Shown here piece by piece: positions 43,476-50,545 of a stretch of 50,545 nt of DNA. The position numbers and the translations under genes are program-made. Origin of the DNA: DAINBT01 sp036732785 (GTDB lineage: Bacteria > Planctomycetota > Phycisphaerae > Sedimentisphaerales > SM23-30); NCBI GenBank assembly GCA_964537505.1, contig CAZICK010000017.1:1-50545 (forward strand), given 5' to 3'. The notes below the pieces were generated by a model. That model was not told the DNA's origin and ran no database searches. It saw only the letters and a list, made by a program, of their open reading frames with translations. Each line of letters starts with the position of its first letter. Within the stretch, counting starts at the first letter, position 1.

Positions 43476-45344
43476 ATGGCGAATTTCTATACCGATAACG
43501 ATGACATCAGATTCTTGTTTCGATATTACAAGATGACCGAGTTGGCCGAAATTATGGAAGCCGATTTCTCGGCCGGTCGGGAATATGACTGGGCTCCGGA
43601 AAACGCCGACGATGCCGTGGACAACTATGAACAAATACTTGATACCGTCGGCCAACTGAGCGGCGATTATATTGCCCCGCGGGCTGAAAATGTTGACCTT
43701 CAGGGAAACACCCTTGAGGAAGACGGTTCGGTAACCCGCCCGGTCGGTATGCAGGAAAACATCCAGCGCCTGGCCGAGGCTCAGGTGATGGGGTTTACTC
43801 TGCCGTACCGTTTCGGCGGACTGAACTGTCCCAATCTGATCTATACTATAAGCAATGAAATTGTCTCTCGCGGCGATGCGGCCCTGATGAACATTTACGG
43901 GTTGCAGGGAATTGCCGAGACGATAAATGCTTTTGCCGATGAGGAGATAAAACAGCAGTATCTGCCCGGCTTTGCCCAGGGCACTTCCACCGGGGCGATG
44001 GTACTGACCGAGCCGGACGCCGGCAGTGATTTGCAGGCGATCAAACTGCGAGCCTGGCAGGACGAGCGGCAACGGTGGTATCTGCACGGGGTTAAACGTT
44101 TTATCACGAACGGTTGCGGTAATGTGTTGCTGGTTCTGGCCCGTAGCGAATCCGACCGCGGCGGCGGTCTGGGATTGAGTCTTTTTGTCTGCGAGAACGA
44201 CTCGACCGTCAAAATTCGACGTTTGGAAAACAAACTCGGCATTCACGGTTCGCCTACGTGCGAGATGTTTTTTGATAACACGCCCTGCCAACTGATCGGA
44301 GAGCGGCAGCGCGGCCTGGTCAGCTACGTAATGAGTCTGATGAACGGGGCAAGGGTGGGCATTGCGGCACAGTCGCTGGGTATCGCTGAGGCGGCTTTTA
44401 GGGTGGCCCGTGATTATGCCGCCAGTCGCAGACAGTTCGGCACGGCAATTGAAGCGTTCCCTGCGGTGCGGGATATGCTGGTGGAAATGAAAATCGACCT
44501 TGAAGCGGCTCGGACGCTTACTTATGAAACCTGCTGGATGGTCGATCACGAGAACGGTATGCTCAGAAAGATCGAGTCGGGCCAGGTGACAGACGAGGCC
44601 GAACTGAAACAACTCAAAAACCTGTCGAAACAATACAAACGGCTCTCTGCCATGCTCACGCCCATGAGCAAATATTACGCCAGCGAAATGTGCAACCGCA
44701 TCGCCTACGATGCCGTCCAGGTGCTCGGCGGCAGCGGTTACATGAAGGACTATTCGGTCGAACGCCACAGTCGCGATGCCCGCATTACCACGATCTATGA
44801 AGGGACCAGCCAATTGCAGATCATTGCCGCGGTACGCGGGGTGTGCAACGGCACAGCGGAAAAATATCTCCTCGAACACGAAGAGTATCATTATGGGCCC
44901 GAGGTTCGGGACCTGTTGGAAACACTCCGGCAGGGACGGGACCAACTGGTCGAAGCGATCAAGTTTGTCAAGGCTCAGCCTGGCACCGAATACATGGACC
45001 TCTATGGACGCAAGCTCGTCGATGCGGCGATCATGTTGATCGTGGGGCATCTTTTCCTGCAGCAAAGTGTGGCCGAGCCGGCCTGGCAGGATGATTTTAC
45101 CGCTACGCCTGATGATAACGAAACGTCTCCGGACAAGTTGCCCGCTGAGACCGATAACAATAAAGAAACCGTCAAATGTCTCGACCCATATCGGACGGTA
45201 CGCCGGCACAAATCGGTGGTAGCCGGCCGTTACATCACCGGCAAGGCCGGGGAGATAACCATGCTATGCCGGGAGATTATGCGGGGTGACCGTTCCAGTA
45301 TGACCGATTACGAAGTGCTCGTCGGTCCGGTGCCTGTCGCGTAA
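43476..45344 (+). CDS. Acyl-CoA dehydrogenase, long (about 600-residue) class
   Basis: 622 residues. FAD enzyme that introduces a 2,3-double bond into acyl-CoA and passes electrons to EtfAB, encoded just upstream. Family motifs are AMVLTEPDAGSDLQAIKLRA, GVKRFITNGC (flavin site), ARVGIAAQSLGIAEAAFRVARDYAASRRQFG and QVLGGSGYMKDY; the catalytic Glu is in TTIYEGTSQLQ. The extra about 180 C-terminal residues match the long ACAD class, with a poorly conserved acidic linker (DDNETSPDKLPAETDNN). The chain-length preference is not readable from the sequence. An AGGAAAG site precedes the ATG. It is 18 bases after etfA. Confidence 0.93.
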   Translation: MANFYTDNDDIRFLFRYYKMTELAEIMEADFSAGREYDWAPENADDAVDNYEQILDTVGQLSGDYIAPRAENVDLQGNTLEEDGSVTRPVGMQENIQRLAEAQVMGFTLPYRFGGLNCPNLIYTISNEIVSRGDAALMNIYGLQGIAETINAFADEEIKQQYLPGFAQGTSTGAMVLTEPDAGSDLQAIKLRAWQDERQRWYLHGVKRFITNGCGNVLLVLARSESDRGGGLGLSLFVCENDSTVKIRRLENKLGIHGSPTCEMFFDNTPCQLIGERQRGLVSYVMSLMNGARVGIAAQSLGIAEAAFRVARDYAASRRQFGTAIEAFPAVRDMLVEMKIDLEAARTLTYETCWMVDHENGMLRKIESGQVTDEAELKQLKNLSKQYKRLSAMLTPMSKYYASEMCNRIAYDAVQVLGGSGYMKDYSVERHSRDARITTIYEGTSQLQIIAAVRGVCNGTAEKYLLEHEEYHYGPEVRDLLETLRQGRDQLVEAIKFVKAQPGTEYMDLYGRKLVDAAIMLIVGHLFLQQSVAEPAWQDDFTATPDDNETSPDKLPAETDNNKETVKCLDPYRTVRRHKSVVAGRYITGKAGEITMLCREIMRGDRSSMTDYEVLVGPVPVA

Positions 45345-45564
45345 AATGGCAAATGGGGTAATCGCCGGCATTTGGTTTATGTCCTGCCTTTTGGTAACCG
45401 AATATAATGCTAGCTGTTGGATTATGCGGGCTGTCTTTGTAATCGGCCACAGCCAGATCGATGGCAGCGGTGTTACAAATCCGACAACTGGAACGTTAAC
45501 CGGATTTATATCAGCCTTTTACAGGGTCGTGAAAAACCTTTTGACGCTGGGAGGAAACAGACAA

Positions 45565-46359
45565 ATGAGTAAGCGGAATTTCGTAGTGGGGTCTGAATGT
45601 AATAAACTGCTCGAAGAAGCAGTTCAAAAAAAACTCATGGCAACCATTACCAATAAGCATGACAACAAATACCAGTTGCACAAGTCAAGTTTTCTCGATT
45701 CAAGTGGCAATTGTATTGTGTTGACCGTGCCAGGCAACCATTTGGCCGACGGCTGCCCGGTCGAAATAGTGCCCGGACAGGAAATAGCTGTTTCCTTCAA
45801 GAAAGGCTATAGCAAATGTCTGTTCTGTACGCGGGTGGCTGCGTTGCGGCAGTTCGAACTGGAACCGGGCTTGCTTATACCTGCGGTAGCGATATATCGT
45901 CCGGACCAGATCGAAAGGATTCAGCGACGGGCTTATAATCGAGCTGCGCCGCCTGCGGATATGTCGATTGCTGTAACCTTCCGGCCGGCTAATGATTCCG
46001 ACAAGCAGTCTGCCAAAGGCAATAAGAACCAATACCACGGCGTGCTGGCCGATATGTCCGCCGGTGGAATCGGATTGATGATGCGCCACACGACTGGTGA
46101 AACTTTGCCGGACCTGCCGATAAACACCCAATATGAAATGGAGTTTACGCCACTGCCCGGCCAGGAGCCGCTGCAACTACAGGTTCGGTTCCGTCAAACC
46201 TGCAAAGCACCCGACGGCCACAACGTCCGGTTCGGCTTTCAGATAGTCGGTCTGGAGATGACACAAACCGGGCGCGACACCCTGCGCCGCATCGGCCGTG
46301 TCGTCCATGTCTTCGAACGGCAACAGCATATTTCTCAACATCCATATTTGATAGGATAA
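45565..46359 (+). CDS. PilZ-domain protein, probable cyclic-di-GMP receptor
   Basis: 264 residues. An N-terminal YcgR-like domain (about 1-115) precedes the PilZ domain, in which RRAYNR supplies the RxxxR motif and DMSAGGIGL supplies the (D/N)xSxxG motif, both needed for cyclic-di-GMP binding. The protein would respond to cyclic-di-GMP and could link to the HD-GYP protein at 12522-13712. GGGAGG (45549-45554) lies ten bases before ATG 45565, which decides the start over an upstream ATG at 45346. The 220 bases between it and the acyl-CoA dehydrogenase hold no clear gene. Confidence 0.87.
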   Translation: MSKRNFVVGSECNKLLEEAVQKKLMATITNKHDNKYQLHKSSFLDSSGNCIVLTVPGNHLADGCPVEIVPGQEIAVSFKKGYSKCLFCTRVAALRQFELEPGLLIPAVAIYRPDQIERIQRRAYNRAAPPADMSIAVTFRPANDSDKQSAKGNKNQYHGVLADMSAGGIGLMMRHTTGETLPDLPINTQYEMEFTPLPGQEPLQLQVRFRQTCKAPDGHNVRFGFQIVGLEMTQTGRDTLRRIGRVVHVFERQQHISQHPYLIG

Positions 46360-46373
46360 ACCTGTTATACGCA

Positions 46374-47045
46374 TTACATATCATCATAATCGAATGGGGT
46401 TTTTCCATGACGGCGACGCAATTCGGTTTGCATTTGTCTGAGTTGACAGCTTACCGTGCTGACGAACTCACCATGTTTCATCTGTTTGACCTGTTCAGCA
46501 GGGATGCCTTTGCCGTAGCTGACGTATATTCGCCCCGTATTCGGCAGGGATTGCTGACGCGGCCACACCTCGAACGCCCCGTCAACCACCACCGGAATAG
46601 TTAAAGCTCCCGACCGGCGGGCAATCAGTTCAAAACCGCCTTTGATCGGCTCGATACGGCCGTCGGCGCTGCGGGTACCTTCCGGAAATAAAATTACGGC
46701 CCGGCCGGCTTTCAAACGGTTGATGATCTCCTTGATGGCACGTACATCCGCCTGATCCCGCTGGACAGGAAAGGCGCTCAATGACCGGATATAGGCGCCG
46801 AACAAGCGGTTCTTAAACAGACTATCCCGCGCCACAAAATCCACTTCCCGCGGAAGTGTTACCGTACAGAAGATCGGGTCCAGGTAGCTTTGATGATTGC
46901 TCAACAGCAGTACCGGCCCTTCGTCCGGCACATTTTCCCGGCCGAACGCCCGCAGACCAAACAGCATACCAGACAGCAACCTCGCGAAACGTTGAGTAAA
47001 CAGGTAGTGATATTTTAGTATAAATGTTTTTTGCTTGTCGGCCAT
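46374..47045 (-). CDS. plsC: 1-acyl-sn-glycerol-3-phosphate acyltransferase family
   Basis: 223 residues. Transfers an acyl group to lysophosphatidic acid in phospholipid synthesis at the inner membrane. Motifs: SNHQSYLD (His51, Asp56; catalytic HX4D) and FPEGTRSADGR (120-130). An N-terminal hydrophobic segment (about 20-32) anchors it. It lies 27 bases after cmk and is probably co-transcribed. It converges with the PilZ gene, 14 bases away. Confidence 0.92.
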   Translation of the reverse strand: MADKQKTFILKYHYLFTQRFARLLSGMLFGLRAFGRENVPDEGPVLLLSNHQSYLDPIFCTVTLPREVDFVARDSLFKNRLFGAYIRSLSAFPVQRDQADVRAIKEIINRLKAGRAVILFPEGTRSADGRIEPIKGGFELIARRSGALTIPVVVDGAFEVWPRQQSLPNTGRIYVSYGKGIPAEQVKQMKHGEFVSTVSCQLRQMQTELRRRHGKTPFDYDDM

Positions 47046-47072
47046 AACGCATCCTAACAGGCAAGGGAAAAA

Positions 47073-47789
47073 CTAACCGGTTATTTTATGTATCAGGGAC
47101 TCAACCACCTGATCGACGGACATCCCGGTGGTGTCGATTACAATCGCATCAGCCGGGGCTTTTAGAGGCCCGGCCTGCCGGGTGGCGTCACGACGGTCAC
47201 GCAACTGCTGAGCGGCGAGAATTTGCTCATAGCTGATGTCGTTTTCTTCTCGGCAGCCGGGGGCTTCGCCACGGGCCCCCTGGGTTTGTTGTTTCTGCTG
47301 CTGCAATTGTTCCAAACGACGCCGAGCACGGCATTGGGGCGTGGCGTCCAGGTAAAACTTGAATTTAGCTTCGGGAAAAACCACCGTTCCCTGATCCCGT
47401 CCTTCGGTAACCAACGAACCAACCTGCCCCGCTATCCGCTGCTGCCGGGCCACCAACTGCTGGCGTACACCGGGAAGCTTGGCTAATTTGTGAGCCTGAT
47501 CGGTTACTTTCGGCTCTCGTATAGCCTCGGTAACTTCCCGGCCGTCCAGCAGGACACGGGTTTGACCACACTGCCAGGTCAGTTCAACCTGACATTGCCG
47601 TACCATTTCGGTCAGAGCCGCCTGATCATCCAGCGGTATCGCTTGTTCCAGGGCCGCCAGGGTTACCGCCCGATACATAGCTCCCGTATCGAGATAAGCT
47701 ATCCTGAGCTTCTCGGCCACCTTTGCCGCCACGGTGCTCTTACCAGCCCCTGCCGGCCCGTCGATCGTTATGATTACTTTGTCTTCCAA
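47073..47789 (-). CDS. cmk: Cytidylate kinase
   Basis: 238 residues. Phosphorylates CMP and dCMP with ATP in the cytosol. P-loop GPAGAGKS (11-18), then LDTGAMYRAVTLAAL, EVTEAIREPKVTDQAHKLAKLPGVRQQLVARQQR and VTEGRDQGTVVFPEAKFKFYLDATPQCRARRR, which matches Cmk. An extra segment rich in Gln and Glu (QQQKQQTQGARGEAPGCREEN) lies in the lid region. The start is TTG at 47789, supported by AAAAGGA six bases upstream. Confidence 0.95.
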   Translation of the reverse strand: MEDKVIITIDGPAGAGKSTVAAKVAEKLRIAYLDTGAMYRAVTLAALEQAIPLDDQAALTEMVRQCQVELTWQCGQTRVLLDGREVTEAIREPKVTDQAHKLAKLPGVRQQLVARQQRIAGQVGSLVTEGRDQGTVVFPEAKFKFYLDATPQCRARRRLEQLQQQKQQTQGARGEAPGCREENDISYEQILAAQQLRDRRDATRQAGPLKAPADAIVIDTTGMSVDQVVESLIHKITG

Positions 47790-48106
47790 GAGACGTCCTT
47801 TTTTCAGTATCTACACACACATGATGCCAACATCGTATGTACATCTTTATATAACAACGAACAGAATTTTCCAGAAGAATCTGCTTGTCCCTCCTCGGAC
47901 ATGGCTTTGGTCCCACATTACATCACGATCGGGCGCATGCCAGTCATGAGACCTGTATCACACATCGTAGCCAATGCCGGAAAAAAATTGCAAACTCGGA
48001 AAGTTTTGCAAAAATAACACTTGCATTCTGCACCAGCTTCAGCCACTGTATATGGCTGAATATTTACCACCGACTTCAGAGTAGTCCTTTATCATAGGAG
48101 ATTGAC
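47790..48106. other. Divergent intergenic region between cmk and the S9 peptidase
   Basis: 317 bases. It contains a spaced TTGCAA pair (47988-47993 and 48006-48011) and an AGGAGA ribosome site just before the ATG at 48107. No gene and no clear promoter seen. Confidence 0.5.
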
Positions 48107-50380
48107 ATGCAAATCCATATTATTCGTCGTTTTTATTTGCCCGCTTTGGTTGCCTGCATGGCAGCGGCACCTTCTGTTCAAGCCGTAGATTCTACTTCGC
48201 AGCTTTTGGAAAAGGCACAATCGCAGTTGAAGGAAATCTATGAAAGCTGGCAGTTCAGCGCCAAGTCAGTGGCGGCCAGATGGCTCAAGGACAGTTCCGG
48301 GTACACCATGTTGGAGCCTGCTTCACAGGGTGGCCGACGGGAATTAGTGAAGTACGATTGCGCCACCGGTGAACGGACTGTCCTGATCTCACGATCGCAG
48401 CTTCTTATACCGGGCGGGTCCAAACCACTGGAAATCGAAAACTACGAAATATCGCCGGATGGCGACCGGTTCCTGCTGGAGACGAACGGACGAGAATTGG
48501 CTGATGGGCAAGGACGCGCCGCCGACTACTGGATACTTGAGCGTAAGTCCGGAAAGTTGCGGGAGATTGTCACGGCTGTCGAGCCTGGACGCGTAGTAGG
48601 TGGTTTCTCTCCCGACGGCCGGCACATCTTATACCAACAGCAAAAGAACCTCTATGTGTACGACCTGAACAGCAACCGTACGACGACACTGACTACAGAC
48701 GGCCTCACCGATACGATCGAGAACGCCGGCGGCGATTGGGACCACCGAGGCGAGTCGGCCTGGAGTCCGGATAGCCGGCGGGTTGCCTATGTGCAAGTCG
48801 ATTATCGTGCCGTTGGCTTAAGGCCGGTGATAGACCACATCGAGCCGACATATCCTAAAGTTCGGTATGTCCGCTTCGCCAGAATTGGCACGCCCATCCC
48901 GACCCTACGAGTGGGTGTCGCGGACATCGAAACCGGATTGACACAATGGATTGCCGTTCCAGGCGAACCGGGCAGTTGTTACATCCCTTGGCTGCGTTGG
49001 GCCGGGAGTTCCGACGAGCTGATGCTGGAGAAGCAGTCTCGTGGGCGGGACGCACGAGACTTCCTGCTCGCCAATGTCCATACCGGCGAAGTGACGTGTA
49101 CCTACCGTGAGACCGATCCAGCCTGGATCGACGCTAGCCGCGGGGAAAATCTCGGATTGGAATTCATCCGCCAGGGCAGTGCCTTCGTGCTGCTAAGTGA
49201 AAAGGACGGCTGGCGTCACGCCTATGTCCTCTCGCGTAACGGCTCGACGCAAACGCTTCTGACGCCCGATCCAAGCGATATTATTGAACGCATCCAGGTG
49301 GACGAACCGGCCGGCTGGTTCTACTACATCGCCTCACCGCAGAACGCGACCCAGCGGTATCTGTACCGTGTCAGGCTGGACGGAACCGGCAAAACAGAAC
49401 GGATCAGCCCGCCAGACCAACCCGGTACGCACAGCTACGACTTCTCACCAGACGCTCGCTGGGCGTTCCACACCTATTCGACTTACGATTCACCACCGGT
49501 GATCGAGCTGGTAGAGTTGCCGGAACATCGCCTCGTACGCGTACTCGAAGACAACCAGGCCCTGCGTACCAAAGTGACGCCGTTGATCACGCGACCGACA
49601 GAGTTCTTCCAACTCGACATCGGCCACGGAGTGGTCATGGACGCAATGATGCTCAAACCTCGAGAGTTCGATCAGACGAAAAAGTATCCCGTTTTTATCT
49701 ACGTGTACGGCGAACCACATGGCCAGACAGTACTGGATAACTGGGGCGCCAGCAGCGCCACGTTCCACCGCATGATTGCCGACCTCGGATATCTCGTGGT
49801 CTCTATTGACAACCGCGGCACCCCCGCACCGAAAGGAGCCGCCTGGCGGCAAGTCATTTACGGCAGTCTCGGACCGCTCTCGACAGAAGAGCAGGCCGCG
49901 GGACTCAAGGAGTTGGGACGAACGCGATCCTATGTCGATCTGTCACGCGTCGGCATCTGGGGATGGAGCGGAGGCGGCTCGAACACCTTGAATGCGATGT
50001 TCCGCCAGCCCGATCTCTACCACGTCGGCATCGCCGTGGCGCCAAAACCACAGCCGAATCTATACAATGCGTGGTTCCAGGAAATTTTCATGCGGACACC
50101 CGAACTGAATCCTGACGGATACGCTCAATCCGCGCCAATCAACTTCGCCGAAGGACTCAAGGGAAACCTGCTGATCATACACGGTACCGGAGAAACCAAC
50201 ACGCACATACAAATCACAGAAGGATTGGTGGATCGCCTTATAGAATTGGGCAAGCGGTTCGATTACATGACATATCCCAACTGTGATCACGGCCTCAGTG
50301 AAGGCCGGGGCACGTCCTTGCATGTGCGCACACTAATAACGCGATATCTACTCGAACACCTGCCACCCGGACCTCGCTAG
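48107..50380 (+). CDS. S9 family peptidase (DPP IV-like fold), secreted
   Basis: 757 residues. Signal peptide 1-26 exports it. Residues 30-500 form a beta-propeller (DPP IV N-terminal type; repeats such as GGFSPDGRHILYQQQ, AWSPDSRRVAYVQV), and residues 510-757 an alpha/beta-hydrolase. The nucleophile is Ser621 (GWSGGGS; usual form GWSYGG), the base His728 (NCDHGL), and the acid would be Glu696 in IHGTGETNTH, where DPP IV enzymes have Asp in HGTADDNVH. The propeller has WDHRGES where DPP IV has its double-Glu motif, so dipeptidyl specificity is doubtful. The AGGAGA site is five bases before the ATG. No genes are visible in the last 165 bases of the window. Confidence 0.85.
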   Translation: MQIHIIRRFYLPALVACMAAAPSVQAVDSTSQLLEKAQSQLKEIYESWQFSAKSVAARWLKDSSGYTMLEPASQGGRRELVKYDCATGERTVLISRSQLLIPGGSKPLEIENYEISPDGDRFLLETNGRELADGQGRAADYWILERKSGKLREIVTAVEPGRVVGGFSPDGRHILYQQQKNLYVYDLNSNRTTTLTTDGLTDTIENAGGDWDHRGESAWSPDSRRVAYVQVDYRAVGLRPVIDHIEPTYPKVRYVRFARIGTPIPTLRVGVADIETGLTQWIAVPGEPGSCYIPWLRWAGSSDELMLEKQSRGRDARDFLLANVHTGEVTCTYRETDPAWIDASRGENLGLEFIRQGSAFVLLSEKDGWRHAYVLSRNGSTQTLLTPDPSDIIERIQVDEPAGWFYYIASPQNATQRYLYRVRLDGTGKTERISPPDQPGTHSYDFSPDARWAFHTYSTYDSPPVIELVELPEHRLVRVLEDNQALRTKVTPLITRPTEFFQLDIGHGVVMDAMMLKPREFDQTKKYPVFIYVYGEPHGQTVLDNWGASSATFHRMIADLGYLVVSIDNRGTPAPKGAAWRQVIYGSLGPLSTEEQAAGLKELGRTRSYVDLSRVGIWGWSGGGSNTLNAMFRQPDLYHVGIAVAPKPQPNLYNAWFQEIFMRTPELNPDGYAQSAPINFAEGLKGNLLIIHGTGETNTHIQITEGLVDRLIELGKRFDYMTYPNCDHGLSEGRGTSLHVRTLITRYLLEHLPPGPR

Positions 50381-50545
50381 CCGCAAAGCTGTGCTCTTTT
50401 CCCCCCATGCGGCCCTTGCCGCGTTGATGGCCAATTCACGCTCAACCTGTACACCCCCAAATTCTGCATGGAAACCAAGCAACAGCAATGAGTTACGTCA
50501 TTTGCTGAAAAATAATAAAAAAAAACTTGCAAAAAAAATGTGATT

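Noticed and set aside
47988..48011. TTGCAA pair before the S9 gene, similar to the one before etfB
   Set aside because: Spacing differs (18 versus 11 bases) and the 6-mer is common in AT-rich DNA, so a shared regulator cannot be claimed.
1..50545. tRNA, rRNA or CRISPR array
   Set aside because: No cloverleaf T-loop signature, rRNA segment or regularly spaced direct repeat with unique spacers was seen by eye. A covariance-model scan was not possible.

Overview
This window looks like a piece of a metagenome-assembled or draft genome from a planctomycete, most likely of the Phycisphaerae. The evidence is a pair of PEP-CTERM proteins, a large secreted protein with choice-of-anchor Q and dockerin-like modules, a dnaN-dciA-gyrB cluster without recF, and moderate GC. 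The taxonomic call is inference from gene content. There are two 100-N assembly gaps, at 14977-15076 and 19287-19386.

Layout. 1-1660: two low-complexity genes; the first has RGG-type 12-residue repeats and a lysine/alanine-rich tail and runs off the left edge, the second encodes a secreted protein. 1786-7844: NhaD-type antiporter, nadB, an HNH nuclease, a small heat-shock protein (hsp20) on the plus strand, and a short queG. 7900-13712: gyrB, dciA, dnaN, an AT-rich stretch that looks like a replication origin, and an HD-GYP protein. 13876-18447: two tandem PEP-CTERM paralogues and a 978-residue secreted beta-helix protein. 18743-20234: a flavodoxin-fold reductase and a sigma-70-family factor, each cut by the second gap. 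20244-20864: gene-free regulatory DNA. 21130-26984: proS, a DUF4416 gene, a WecA/TagO-like transferase and an O-antigen-ligase-like gene, read as one leftward unit. 27153-33570: ACT protein, STAS protein, lon, a DegP/HtrA protease and panB, all leftward. 33986-37493: a zinc-ribbon membrane protein and an Mla-type lipid transporter (permease, ATPase, MCE protein). 37550-41177: gpmI and an S41 protease. 41505-46359: etfB-etfA-acyl-CoA dehydrogenase and a PilZ protein. 46374-50380: plsC and cmk (leftward), then an S9 family peptidase.

The most interesting signal is regulatory. Two sites match the sigma-54 -24/-12 consensus perfectly and share a near-identical core: one in front of hsp20 (6264-6279, plus strand) and one in front of the sigma-70-family factor (20304-20319, minus strand). 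The second has a cluster of five related 9-bp sites upstream. This suggests a stress circuit in which RpoN and an activator switch on both a chaperone and a second sigma factor. Other points are a candidate oriC with a DnaA-trio-like motif next to dnaN, a 55-bp overlap showing that the first gap may be false and that the PEP-CTERM gene across it is intact, and G9 tracts in both PEP-CTERM genes.
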